Of a stretch of DNA of 64,000 nt, positions 26,881-36,415 are shown one piece after another. Below the pieces are notes generated by a model, which was not told where the DNA came from, ran no database searches, and saw only the letters and a list, made by a program, of their open reading frames with translations. Made by a program: the position numbers and the translations under genes. Source of the DNA: Streptomyces sp. NBC_01717. Lineage in GTDB: Bacteria; Actinomycetota; Actinomycetes; Streptomycetales; Streptomycetaceae. The stretch is taken from positions 2,604,001-2,668,000 of the forward strand of contig NZ_CP109178.1 in the NCBI RefSeq assembly GCF_036248255.1, given 5' to 3'. The stretch's first letter is position 1. Every line of letters starts with the position of its first letter.

Positions 26881-27417
26881 TCACGGCTGGCCCGCCGCCG
26901 AGCCTGCCGGTCCGCGGACCGCACCGCGCGGGCCGTCCCGCCCTCTCCCCCGCTCCAGATCGTGCTGCCGTTCCCGGTCCTGCTCCGCAAGGCGCCGGAG
27001 CATCCCGTGCACCCGGTCCAGCGACTCGTCCGCGGCGTCGATCGCCTCTATGCACTGCCAGTAGAGACTCTCCTCGTCGGTGTCGCAGGCCACCGCGACG
27101 AGAGCCATCCCCACTTCCCCGAGCAGCGCGCCGAGACCGGTCAAAGTCGCGTGCGGATCGGCCACCTCGGAGAGCTGGGCAGCCCGTGCCACACCGGTCC
27201 GCACCACCGGATGGTCCGGCGCCCCGCTGCCCCTCCCTCCGATCTCACTGAGCCCTCGCGCCTCACCGCGCAGCTCCTTCGGCCCGCTCGCCGCCAGCCG
27301 GTCGCCGATCGCCTGAGCCAGTGCCTGAGCCTGCCAGGCCTCCGCCATGATGGACGGCGTACCCCGGCTCTGCGCCAGAGCTCGCCGACTTACCCCTATG
27401 AGCCGCTCCGCTTCCAT
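26881..27417 (-). CDS. Conserved actinobacterial hypothetical protein (possibly DUF6099)
   Basis: The product has 178 residues, mostly alpha-helical, beginning MEAERLIGVSRRALAQSRG and containing AWQAQALAQAIGDRLA, then EESLYWQCIEAIDAADESLDRV. The C-terminus is an Arg/Gly-rich tail. There is no signal peptide or membrane segment. The sequence resembles a conserved Streptomyces family that I believe is DUF6099, but this assignment is from memory and the function is unknown. The gene stands alone, on the same strand as its neighbours. Confidence 0.7.
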   Translation of the reverse strand: MEAERLIGVSRRALAQSRGTPSIMAEAWQAQALAQAIGDRLAASGPKELRGEARGLSEIGGRGSGAPDHPVVRTGVARAAQLSEVADPHATLTGLGALLGEVGMALVAVACDTDEESLYWQCIEAIDAADESLDRVHGMLRRLAEQDRERQHDLERGRGRDGPRGAVRGPAGSAAGQP

Positions 27418-27508
27418 GCGTGCCCCCGTCCGTACGAAAACCCGCTCACCTCATCCATTACCCACAGTGAGGGGAGTGGCACCGAAAGGCCAGGGGATTT
27501 CGGAAATC

Positions 27509-27535
27509 TGTGGACAGGAAGTCGATTGTGGATAA
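27509..27535. other. Two DnaA-box-like sequences
   Basis: TGTGGACAG (27509-27517) and TGTGGATAA (27527-27535) lie 18 bp apart. The second is the exact complement of the classical box TTATCCACA, and the first differs from TTGTCCACA at one position. They fall just beyond the stop codon of the MazG-like gene. There is no AT-rich unwinding region, so this is not a replication origin. Confidence 0.35.
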
Positions 27536-27540
27536 GTCGA

Positions 27541-27900
27541 TCACTCCGAAGAGTGACGATCTTGGGGATCTGGCCGCTCCGGAACCGGAAACCGCGCCTC
27601 GTTCCGATCGATTTTCTCCGCGAGCGCCGCCAGCGCATCGATGCCCAGCACCTCGCAGAACTGCAGCAGATACGCGAGCACGTCCGCGACTTCGTCCGCC
27701 ACCCGATGCGCCGTCTCGGGTTCCTCCATCACCCGTGCCGACTGCTCGGGCGTCAACCACTGGAAGATCTCGACCAGTTCGGATGCCTCGACGCTCAGCG
27801 CCACCGCCAGGTTCTTCGGGGTGTGGTACTGCTCCCAGTCCCGTTCGGCCGCGAACGCGGCGAGCCGTCGCTGCAGTGTCTGCACGTCAAATTCTGTCAC
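27541..27900 (-). CDS. MazG-like nucleotide pyrophosphohydrolase
   Basis: The product has 119 residues from GTG 27900-27898. It is an all-alpha NTP-PPase: HTPKNLAVALSVEASELVEIF carries the ExxE metal motif and VADEVADVLAYLLQFCEVLGI carries the second (E-x-x-D) pair. Such short MazG-like proteins hydrolyse nucleoside triphosphates to monophosphates. The start overlaps the stop of the AAA ATPase gene by 4 bases (GTGA), so the two are translationally coupled. Confidence 0.9.
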   Translation of the reverse strand: MTEFDVQTLQRRLAAFAAERDWEQYHTPKNLAVALSVEASELVEIFQWLTPEQSARVMEEPETAHRVADEVADVLAYLLQFCEVLGIDALAALAEKIDRNEARFPVPERPDPQDRHSSE

Positions 27901-29105
27901 GGTTCCAGGTCTACCACCGTCACACCGGCCGTCCCGCGGGCCTCGGAGGCGGCCGCCTCCGCGACCGTGCCCACCAGCCGGAGATGTCCGGCCGCGCCGA
28001 TCGACGCCGCCAGGGCCAGCAGCCGGCGCAGCTGACGTCCGTCCAGGTCCCGGTCGAGTCCGTCGGCCAGCACGGTGAGGGTCTGCATGGCCGACGGCAC
28101 CTCCCCCGCCGCCTCCATGTCCAGCACTCCGGGTCCGGTGAGCAGCACCAGGGCCAGTGCCAGATACCTCAACTCGCCGTCGCCGAGCCGCCCGACAGGG
28201 GTGCGATGTCCGCCGTCGCGCTCGACCAGGGCGTGCACCTTCCCGTCCGCGAGCCGCTCGACGCCCAGACCCGTCACCGTCCCCGCGCATCCGGCACCGG
28301 CCGCCGCGACGAGGCGGGCATGCCGCTGACCGCACTGGGTGTGCGTACGTTCCAGCACCGCCGCGAGGTTCTCGCAGCCGCGACGCAGCCGGTCCTCGCC
28401 GCTCGGCACCGGTGCCCGCATCCGCTGCGGCTGCGGTTCGCACGCGAAGACCGACCGCAGGGCCACCACCATCTGTTCGGCGGCGGCCAGGACCCGTACC
28501 TGCCCCTCGGTGGTTCCCGCGACCCTCAGCGGCAGCAGCGCCGTGCCGAGCACGTCGTCCGGCAGTGGGGCGCGGGTCACCGGGACCGTGCCTGCCGTGT
28601 GCCAGGCCGCCTGGACCGTCGAACGCCCGGGATCGCGCAGGGCGGTGGTGAGCAGGGTCTCGCCGCCGCCGGTCAGCCGTTCGCCGACGATCCGGAGAGT
28701 GGGTTCGGCCTGGACGGCGAGATCGAGCCGGACCGGACCGGCCGGGCCATCCGTCGTGCAGCCGATCCGGAAGCCACGGCGGCCCTGCGCGTCGGCCCCG
28801 GCCCGTTCGGGTACGTACGCCTCCGGGTCCGGGAACACCTCGGCGAGCGGGTCGCCGGCCCCCAGCCGGGCCAGTGCCTCGTATGCCCGCAGCGCGCTGG
28901 ACTTGCCGCTTCCGGCGGCACCGGCGAAGAGCGTGAGCGGACCGATCGGGAGGACGGTGCCCCGGTGCGAGGCGAAGGCGGAGAGCCGCAGTTCGCTCAC
29001 GACGGGGCCGGCGGAACGGGCGGGCCCGGCGGCGGACGGTAATCCGGAACGGACATCGGGGGCAGCGGGTGGCGGCGGGGTGGCCCCCGGGCAGAGTGCA
29101 GTCAT
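27897..29105 (-). CDS. AAA/ABC-type ATPase (SMC/RecF-like fold), uncharacterised
   Basis: From ATG 29105-29103 the product has 402 residues. SELRLSAFASHRGTVLPIG precedes Walker A GAAGSGKSS at about residue 67. An ABC-like signature GRLGDGELRYLALALVLL lies near residue 310, followed by a degenerate Walker B (GPGVLDMEA) and a long helix. This layout is that of AAA_21/RecF-like ATPases found in overcoming-lysogeny and repair systems, but no effector domain is fused. It is coupled to the MazG-like gene downstream. Function is unknown. Confidence 0.8.
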   Translation of the reverse strand: MTALCPGATPPPPAAPDVRSGLPSAAGPARSAGPVVSELRLSAFASHRGTVLPIGPLTLFAGAAGSGKSSALRAYEALARLGAGDPLAEVFPDPEAYVPERAGADAQGRRGFRIGCTTDGPAGPVRLDLAVQAEPTLRIVGERLTGGGETLLTTALRDPGRSTVQAAWHTAGTVPVTRAPLPDDVLGTALLPLRVAGTTEGQVRVLAAAEQMVVALRSVFACEPQPQRMRAPVPSGEDRLRRGCENLAAVLERTHTQCGQRHARLVAAAGAGCAGTVTGLGVERLADGKVHALVERDGGHRTPVGRLGDGELRYLALALVLLTGPGVLDMEAAGEVPSAMQTLTVLADGLDRDLDGRQLRRLLALAASIGAAGHLRLVGTVAEAAASEARGTAGVTVVDLEP

Positions 29106-29160
29106 GAGCGGACCGTACTCACGCCGTCGACCGGCGAACCGTTCCGCCAGGCGGACCTTC

Positions 29161-29559
29161 CTACGATCGAGGTACGCCCGCCGTCGCAACCCCCTCGACC
29201 TCCATGCCGACCGGCGACAGCAGAAAGACGTTCCGGTCGACCCGGTGCATTCCGCTGCCCAGCCCGAAGACCACACCGCTGGCGAAGTCCAGGATCCGCT
29301 TGGCCACATCGGTCTCGGCGCCGGTCAGATCGAGCAGCACGGGGATCTGTGCGACCAGGTACTCGGCCACCTCCCGCGCGTCCGCGAAGACCTGCACCCG
29401 CAGCACGACCATGCGGCGCTGTTCGGCGGTCTCGCGGTCGTCGGGGACCGTGCGGTGGTCGACCCGGGACGGCCACTCGTTGCGGCTGCGCAGCGGTACG
29501 ACCTGGGCCAGCCCCTCCCACTGCTCGTCCGTGACGTCGTACCTGTCGTATCTGCTCAC
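29161..29559 (-). CDS. SepF-like protein (cell-division associated)
   Basis: From GTG 29559-29557 the product has 132 residues. The C-terminal SepF domain is clear: RRMVVLRVQVFADAREVAEYL, IPVLLDLTGAETDVAKRILDFASGVVFGLGSGMHRVDRNVFLLSP. It lacks the N-terminal amphipathic membrane-binding helix of true SepF and begins SRYDRYDVTDEQWEG. This fits the SepF-like proteins (SflA/SflB type) of Streptomyces that influence sporulation septation. An upstream in-frame start at 29622 would add 21 basic residues and is less likely. Confidence 0.85.
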   Translation of the reverse strand: MSRYDRYDVTDEQWEGLAQVVPLRSRNEWPSRVDHRTVPDDRETAEQRRMVVLRVQVFADAREVAEYLVAQIPVLLDLTGAETDVAKRILDFASGVVFGLGSGMHRVDRNVFLLSPVGMEVEGVATAGVPRS

Positions 29560-29663
29560 CGGACCACCCCGTCTGTGCTTCGGTCGGCGTTGCGCCGGCT
29601 GCGCTCGCTGTTCATCGGGCAATTCTCTCGCCCCTCACCCGTTCGGCGTACCAGCGACACGGG

Positions 29664-30932
29664 TCAGTGGCTGATCGACACCTCCGACGGACCCGCGGGC
29701 TCCGCGTCCGGGTTCACCTCGAGCGGGGTGAAACGGACCGGCAGATGCACCAGCGCGCGGTGGAACGGGCCGGGCCGCCACATCAGTTCGCTCGCCGGGA
29801 CGGCCAGTTCCGCATCGCACAGCTGGCTGGTCAGTTGCTCGATCGCGGTCATCGCGATGAGCAGCGCCGGCTGCTTCGCCGGACACCGGTGCGGCCCAGT
29901 CGACCAGGCCAGGTGCGCACTGCCGCCGGAGCGTACGCCGGGGTCAGAAGTGGCCGCCGCGGACTGGGTGTTGGCCGCCGCGTAGGAGACCAGGAGCAGC
30001 TGTCCGGCACGCAGCCGGACGCCATGGAACTCGGTGTCCTGGCGCGGGTAGTGGGCGGCCAGATTGGCCAGCGGCGGGTCCTGCCAGAGGACCTCGTTGA
30101 TGGCCTCGTGGGCCGTCATCGCACCGCGTTGCAGCGAGCCGGCGTAGCGCGCGTCGGTGAGCATGTGCAGCAGCGCGTTGCCGATCAGATTGGTCGTCGG
30201 GTCGTGGCCCGCACTCATCACCAGGGTGATCTGACGCACAGTCTCGTCGTTGTCGAGACCGGCCGGGTGGCCGAGGAAGTACGAGGTGAGATCGCGGCGG
30301 GGCCGGGCGCGCCGGTCGGCGACGAGGCGGGTGACGACGGTGACGAGATCGGCGTACGCGGCGGCGGCGTCATCGGCCGAGTTGAACATGCCGCCGATGC
30401 CCTCCACGATACGTTCGCGGTCCTCGGGCGGTACGCCGAACCACGTGGTGAAGACGTGCAACGGGAGCCGTCGCGCGTACTGGGCTACGAGGTCGCCGCT
30501 GCCGGAGGCGGCGAACTCCCGGATGAGCCGGCGGGCGACGCGGGCCACCTCGGCCCGCAGGACGTGCGGTTCGATCATGGCGAGGCCGTCGTTGATGGCG
30601 TCGCGGTAGCGGGCGTGCACGTCGCCGTCGCTGAAGAGTGCGGTCGGCCGGTAGCCGAGCATCGGCAGGACCGGCGAGTCGGCGGGGACGGTGGCCTGCC
30701 AGGCCCGGGGGTCCTTGGTGAAGGTGTGGGTGTCGCGCAGCAGATCGACGGCCGCCTGGTAGTCGGTGACCAGCAGCGCGTCGATACCGGCGGCGATCCG
30801 GACCGGGGCGAGCGGGCCGTGATCCCGCAGCCGCCGGTAGTGGCCGTGCGGATCGGCGGCGAAGTCCGGGCCGTACAGCGCGAGCGGCTGCGGCGGCTGT
30901 ACGGAGCGCACGGTGGCGGCGGGAGGTGTCAT
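29664..30932 (-). CDS. cvnE: Conservon cytochrome P450 (CvnE, CYP157-like) lacking the ExxR arginine
   Basis: The product has 422 residues from ATG 30932-30930, overlapping cvnD by 4 bases. The I-helix reads AGHDPTT (241-247) and the heme loop STGPHRC has thiolate C350. At the K-helix the invariant ExxR motif is E280-V-L-W283, with Trp in place of Arg. Loss of this Arg is a published peculiarity of the CYP157 family of S. coelicolor, and several conservon P450s belong there. It is the last gene of the conservon. Substrate and redox partner are unknown. Confidence 0.92.
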   Translation of the reverse strand: MTPPAATVRSVQPPQPLALYGPDFAADPHGHYRRLRDHGPLAPVRIAAGIDALLVTDYQAAVDLLRDTHTFTKDPRAWQATVPADSPVLPMLGYRPTALFSDGDVHARYRDAINDGLAMIEPHVLRAEVARVARRLIREFAASGSGDLVAQYARRLPLHVFTTWFGVPPEDRERIVEGIGGMFNSADDAAAAYADLVTVVTRLVADRRARPRRDLTSYFLGHPAGLDNDETVRQITLVMSAGHDPTTNLIGNALLHMLTDARYAGSLQRGAMTAHEAINEVLWQDPPLANLAAHYPRQDTEFHGVRLRAGQLLLVSYAAANTQSAAATSDPGVRSGGSAHLAWSTGPHRCPAKQPALLIAMTAIEQLTSQLCDAELAVPASELMWRPGPFHRALVHLPVRFTPLEVNPDAEPAGPSEVSISH

Positions 30933-31543
30933 GACGGGTCCTGAGGCTGGGGCAGGCGGGTCAGCACATGCTCGGCGAGGGCGATCAGGGCGTCGATGCT
31001 GCCGCGGCGTTCGCGGGCGTCGCACTGCAGCAGAGGTGTGTCGGGGTGGAGATCGAGGTGTTTGCGCAGCACCTCGTCGGGGTGGTCAGGGGCGTCCGGG
31101 AAGCGGTTGACGGCGACGGCGTACGGCAGTCCTTGCTCCTCGACCATGTCCATGACCGCGAAGGAGTCGCCGAGCCTGCGGGTGTCGACCAGCACGAGGG
31201 CGCCGAGGGCGCCGCGCGCGATGTCCTCCCAGAGCGGGAAGAACCGTTCCTGGCCGGGGGTGCCGAACATGTAGAGCACCAGGTCGTCGGGGACGGTGAG
31301 CCGGCCGAAGTCCACGGCGACCGTGGTGGTGGTCTTGTCCGGCAGTCCCGCGGTGTCGTCGAGACGGGTGCTGGACTGGGTCATCGCCTCTTCGGTGTGG
31401 AGCGTGGGTATCTCCGACAGCGTACGGATCAGGGTCGTCTTGCCCACGCCGAAGGGACCCGTGACGACGAGCTTCATCAGGGTCTGGTCGGCGTGCGGCA
31501 GATAGCCGATGCCGGTCCGGTCAGTGGAGGGAGCGGAGTCCAA
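30929..31543 (-). CDS. cvnD: Conservon small GTPase (CvnD, Ras-like/MglA-like)
   Basis: From TTG 31543-31541 (preceded by GAGAGG seven bases earlier) the product has 204 residues. G1 is GPFGVGKTT, G3 is MFGTPGQERF and the base-recognition region is AVAVNRFPDAPD. The family segment DKTTTTVAVDFGRL, with the switch I Thr run, is standard for CvnD proteins. It acts with the CvnA sensor and CvnB/CvnC as a membrane-associated, G-protein-like signalling complex in Streptomyces. The start lies 22 bases inside the cvnC reading frame. Confidence 0.93.
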   Translation of the reverse strand: MDSAPSTDRTGIGYLPHADQTLMKLVVTGPFGVGKTTLIRTLSEIPTLHTEEAMTQSSTRLDDTAGLPDKTTTTVAVDFGRLTVPDDLVLYMFGTPGQERFFPLWEDIARGALGALVLVDTRRLGDSFAVMDMVEEQGLPYAVAVNRFPDAPDHPDEVLRKHLDLHPDTPLLQCDARERRGSIDALIALAEHVLTRLPQPQDPS

Positions 31544-31874
31544 CGAGCAGCCTCTCGACGAGCGACCGGTCGGTCTCCCCGGCGCTGGGGATCGGCGGTC
31601 GGGTGTGCAGATGTCCGGCGGCCGCGAGGTCCGTGGCCAGGAAGACGGTGGCGCTGACCGGAAGGTCCAGGTGGGCCGCGCATTCGACGACGCTGAGGGC
31701 GCCCGGTTCGAGCAGCTCGCACAGCCTGCGCTGTTCCGAGCCCGTGTCGTCGGGCAGGGCCGAGTCGGTGCGTACGAGCACGGCAAGCCGGTCGAGTGCG
31801 GGGCCGGTGGGCCGGGTCCGGCCACCGGTGACCAGGTAGGCGGGGATCAGACGGCGTCCTGGACCCGGGGTCAT
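31521..31874 (-). CDS. cvnC: Conservon protein CvnC (DUF742)
   Basis: The product has 117 residues and starts at ATG 31874-31872, overlapping cvnB by 4 bases. The DUF742 pattern is visible: RRLIPAYLVTGGRTRPT at the N-terminus, LVRTDSALPDDTGSEQRRLCELLEPGALSVVECAAHLDLP (helix-turn-helix-like, residues about 34-72) and a C-terminal ERLLVGLRSLH. CvnC is part of the conservon signalling complex. Its winged-helix fold may not bind DNA. Confidence 0.93.
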   Translation of the reverse strand: MTPGPGRRLIPAYLVTGGRTRPTGPALDRLAVLVRTDSALPDDTGSEQRRLCELLEPGALSVVECAAHLDLPVSATVFLATDLAAAGHLHTRPPIPSAGETDRSLVERLLVGLRSLH

Positions 31875-32296
31875 GGCCGGGCGGCGGTGTCCGGTCGGCG
31901 GGCGGGTGCGTTCATCGCCCGGGTCAGCGCGGTGACCTGCACCTGCATCTGGTACGCGATGTCGCCGAGCTTGGCCCCGGGTTCCGCGAACAGGGCGAGC
32001 GTGGTGTTCTTCCCGGCCGGGACGACGATGGCGAAGCCCTGATCGGACTCGACGACCGTCTGGGCCAGCTGCGGCGCCTCGACGTCGGTGAACGCGGTGG
32101 TGAAGGCCCGGGCCGCGGCGTGCAGGGTGGCGGTCATGGCGGCTACCCGCTCGGCGGACGCGCGGTCCAGGCCGGGTGAGGCCCCTTCGACGAGGCCGTC
32201 GCCGGTGGCGACCACGGCGTGCTGCACACCGGGAAGTTCCAGCAGCGGGGTCAGCACCCATGCGAGGTCACCGGTGGTGGGGGTAGGGGTGCTCAC
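31871..32296 (-). CDS. cvnB: Conservon roadblock/LC7 protein CvnB
   Basis: The product has 141 residues from GTG 32296-32294, overlapping the cvnA stop. The roadblock/LC7 fold is recognised by LAWVLTPLLELPGVQHAVVATGDGL, then DQGFAIVVPAGKNTTLALFAEPGAKLGDIAYQM in sequence. In other systems roadblock proteins act on Ras-like GTPases (MglB on MglA), so CvnB probably regulates CvnD. Confidence 0.93.
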   Translation of the reverse strand: MSTPTPTTGDLAWVLTPLLELPGVQHAVVATGDGLVEGASPGLDRASAERVAAMTATLHAAARAFTTAFTDVEAPQLAQTVVESDQGFAIVVPAGKNTTLALFAEPGAKLGDIAYQMQVQVTALTRAMNAPARRPDTAARP

Positions 32297-33657
32297 GTCT
32301 CGTCGTCTCCTTGGTCGTTCCGGTCGTCCTGGCCGTCTTTGTCGTCGTGGTGTTGCGCTTCCGGTGGGGCGGCGGGGGCGCTGCGGCCGCTGAGGGTGCC
32401 CTGCTGGAGCGCCGCCCACGACGCCTCGGCCTGTTCGGGGGTACGGGGCGGCGGTGGGGCGGCCGGGGTGGCGGCGGGCGCGGACCGTACGAGTGCCGGA
32501 CGGGGTGCGCGGCGGCGCCGGCTGGGCAGTCCGTCGCGTTCCTCCGCGGCGGGCTCCGGCTCGGCGGCGGTCTCCGGCTCGGCAGCAGCCGTGGTGGCGG
32601 TGTGCGCGTGCACCGGCTTCGGGGCGAGGGCGGAGAGGCTGCGGTCGTCCTCCAGCACTGTCAGGAGGTGGGCGGGGACCCGCAGGATCGTACGCATCCC
32701 GCCGAACGGTGAAGGCTCGATATGGCAGCTGAGGCCGTACTGGACGACCAGTCGGCCGACAACGGCGAAGCCGGTCTGCGGCGGATCGCCCAGCTCGGTC
32801 AGGAGTACTTCGGAAGGGCCCGCCAGCAGGGCGCGGGCCCGTTCGAGCGCGTCGTCGTCCATCCCGATGCCCGCGTCGTCGACCACCAGGAAGGCGCCGC
32901 GGCCGCCGCTCTGCTGGACCGTCACCTGTACGTCGGTGTCAGGGTGCGAGTACGCGGTGGCATTGGCCAGCAGTTCGGCGAGGGCGATCGCGAGAGGTTC
33001 GGCGGCACGGGCGACGACGGCGAGCCACTCGTCGCGCAGATGGTTGGCCACCTTGATGCGTTCGTAGCCGGCGACGCGGGACTGGGCGCCGAGCACGATC
33101 TCGACGAGCGGCGAGTTCTGCCGGGCCAGGCCCGGCCAGGCGTCGCAGAGCACCGCGGTGGCCTGGGTGCGGCGCAGCGCCAGTTCGTTACGGAAGTCCA
33201 GCTGCAGGATCCGCGGATCGTCGTACTCGTGCTGAAGTTCGTGCAGCAGTTGCTGGGACTGGTTGAGCAGGGACTGGATCTTGGCGGAGGTGCCGCGCAT
33301 CGCCGCTCGGGCGGCCGCGTCGACGCGCTGCCGCTCCTCGATGACCGCGGCTCGGGCCGCCTGGACCGCCTCGGTCAGCAGCCGTGCGGAGCCGCCGTCG
33401 ACCTCGGCCGCCTCGCGCAGGCCGGGCACCGGCGCACTGGGGTGGGAGAGGGCGAGCGCGGCGGCGGGTATTCGCTTCTGGGCCAGCTGCCGGATCTCGT
33501 CGGTGAGGGCGGTGGTACGGGCATCGGCCGCCTTCGCCTGGCGTTCGGCCAGCTCGACGCGGGCCCACGCCACATTGGCGTCACGGGCCGCGTTCTGGGA
33601 GCGGACCACGGCCGTCACGGCAGCGACGACGGCGATCAGCGCCACGATCCATGCCAT
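32293..33657 (-). CDS. cvnA: Conservon sensor-kinase-like protein CvnA
   Basis: From ATG 33657-33655 the product has 454 residues. A single N-terminal membrane helix (AWIVALIAVVAAVTAVV) precedes a long helical region (about 25-200). A GHKL ATPase domain follows: LAELLANATAYSHPDTDV is the N-box and FLVVDDAGIGMDDD is G1. The C-terminal 100 residues are Ala/Pro/Glu-rich and disordered. A canonical phospho-acceptor H-box is not obvious, as in other CvnA proteins. It heads the cvnABCDE operon, whose genes all overlap. Confidence 0.92.
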   Translation of the reverse strand: MAWIVALIAVVAAVTAVVRSQNAARDANVAWARVELAERQAKAADARTTALTDEIRQLAQKRIPAAALALSHPSAPVPGLREAAEVDGGSARLLTEAVQAARAAVIEERQRVDAAARAAMRGTSAKIQSLLNQSQQLLHELQHEYDDPRILQLDFRNELALRRTQATAVLCDAWPGLARQNSPLVEIVLGAQSRVAGYERIKVANHLRDEWLAVVARAAEPLAIALAELLANATAYSHPDTDVQVTVQQSGGRGAFLVVDDAGIGMDDDALERARALLAGPSEVLLTELGDPPQTGFAVVGRLVVQYGLSCHIEPSPFGGMRTILRVPAHLLTVLEDDRSLSALAPKPVHAHTATTAAAEPETAAEPEPAAEERDGLPSRRRRAPRPALVRSAPAATPAAPPPPRTPEQAEASWAALQQGTLSGRSAPAAPPEAQHHDDKDGQDDRNDQGDDET

Positions 33658-33749
33658 GCCGTCACCGCATTTCTGTTGTCGGGTCCGTCTCCCTGCCCGG
33701 GCGGCGGGAGATCCGGCTGTCACCCCGCGCGGCCTGCCGCCCCACGGGA

Positions 33750-34748
33750 CTACTCCCCTTCTTGCGCGGAGAGTTCTTGAGCGGCGACTTCCTGAGCGAC
33801 GACGGCGACATCGGTCATCACCTGCAGCACACCGGGCAGTTCGGACCCGTCCAGCTGCCGGTACTCGCTACCGATCGTCACCACGAGCCGTTCGGCCAGG
33901 CCGAGTTCGGGGTGTCGCCGCTCGCCGATCACCCGGCGGGCCGCCTCCAGCGCAGGCACCCCGGCCGCGTGGAGGGCGTGGGCGCGATCCCGTACGTACT
34001 CGAGGTAGCCGATGTGTGCGCGCACCCCGGCCGGGTCGAGGACCGGACCGTGGCCGGGGACGATGGTCTCGGCACCGGTGGCCAGCACCTGCTCGCAGGC
34101 CGCGATCACATGGGAGAGGGGACCCGCCCAGTGCACCGGGTGGTCGCCCGGCTGCTGCGGTGTGGAGGCGAAGATGACGTCGCCGCTGAACACGGTGCGC
34201 TGCGCCGGCAGGTGCACGATCAGGTCGCCCGTGGTGTGGGCGGCGGGCAGGGCCGAAATCTGGACCGGGTACTCCCCCAGGGTCAGTTCGAGCTCCCCGG
34301 TGAAGTACGTGGTCGGCTGCACCGGTTCGGTCTGCGACCAGTCGAAGGTGCCGAAGTGGCGCTTGAGGTATTCGCCGAGCGCGGTGGCCGGGTCGCCTCC
34401 CTGGACCAGCGCGTGCTGCTGTTTCGGGGTGGGTTCGTAGTGGATGTGTTCCCGGGCCTCGCGGGTCGCGATGATCTCGGCGTCCGGGAGCACGCCCGCG
34501 CCCCAGAAGTGGTCCCCGTTGGCGTGGGTGACGATCACCCGGTCGATGGAGGCACCGTCGGGCAGTCGCTTCGTGGACTCGGCCAGGAACTGGCCGGCGA
34601 GTACAGGGTCGTACGGGGTGTCGATCCAGATCGCTCCACGCGGCGAGGTGAGCAGGCCGCAGTTGGCGAGACCCCAGCCGCGTTTCGGCGGGAGCCACGC
34701 GTACAGGTCCCGCCCCAGCTCGACGAAGTCTCCACCCGTGATCGACAT
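33750..34748 (-). CDS. MBL-fold metallo-hydrolase
   Basis: From ATG 34748-34746 the product has 332 residues. The metal motif is THANGDHFWGAG, a variant of HxHxDH in which the second His is Asn (H-A-N-G-D-H). AAHTTGDLIVHLP supplies the next His, FSGDVIF the bridging Asp and VPGHGPVLD the last His. The asymmetrical first motif suggests loss or alteration of one zinc site. It looks cytoplasmic, with no signal peptide. The substrate is unknown; glyoxalase II- or lactamase-like hydrolysis is possible. Confidence 0.88.
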   Translation of the reverse strand: MSITGGDFVELGRDLYAWLPPKRGWGLANCGLLTSPRGAIWIDTPYDPVLAGQFLAESTKRLPDGASIDRVIVTHANGDHFWGAGVLPDAEIIATREAREHIHYEPTPKQQHALVQGGDPATALGEYLKRHFGTFDWSQTEPVQPTTYFTGELELTLGEYPVQISALPAAHTTGDLIVHLPAQRTVFSGDVIFASTPQQPGDHPVHWAGPLSHVIAACEQVLATGAETIVPGHGPVLDPAGVRAHIGYLEYVRDRAHALHAAGVPALEAARRVIGERRHPELGLAERLVVTIGSEYRQLDGSELPGVLQVMTDVAVVAQEVAAQELSAQEGE

Positions 34749-35086
34749 GGACGCGATTATGCCGACCGCGATCCGGCCACGCGTTCGAGCCTGGCCGAGA
34801 CGCGCCCTGGTTGGCGCAAAATCGATGGTTGCGCTCGGCGGTGGCAGTCCGACGGTGACGGTACGAGACCGGCCGCCGGTGCCTCCGAACGACATCTTCC
34901 GGACGATCCACTTCAATTCACCCGACAGTGCCACGCATCGCAGCGACGGCCGATCGGGCGGCCGCCGTACCGGAATGCGCCGATTACCCACCGAGCATGG
35001 CTGAAAACAGATGCAGAGAGACCCCCGGTGACGGCGCCCGACGGCGCCGCCCCCGGAGATCCTCTCGAGATCGTGGCCGGGTGTCG
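34749..35086. other. Intergenic region with terminator hairpin (338 bp)
   Basis: No gene is supported. A 7-bp stem (35032-35038 with 35043-35049, loop CGAC) lies 38 bases past the stop of the ricin-lectin gene on the minus strand. It is a candidate terminator. The rest holds the upstream region of the MBL gene. Confidence 0.45.
35032..35049 (-). terminator. Hairpin downstream of the DUF3472/ricin gene
   Basis: CGGCGCC pairs with GGCGCCG across the tetraloop CGAC. It is well placed for termination of the minus-strand gene ending at 35087. There is no U-tract, as is usual in Streptomyces. Confidence 0.5.

Positions 35087-36415
<1,329 letters not shown>

Noticed and set aside
27509..27535. Replication origin at the two DnaA-box-like sites
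   Set aside because: Only two boxes, no AT-rich region and none of the usual oriC neighbours (dnaA, dnaN).
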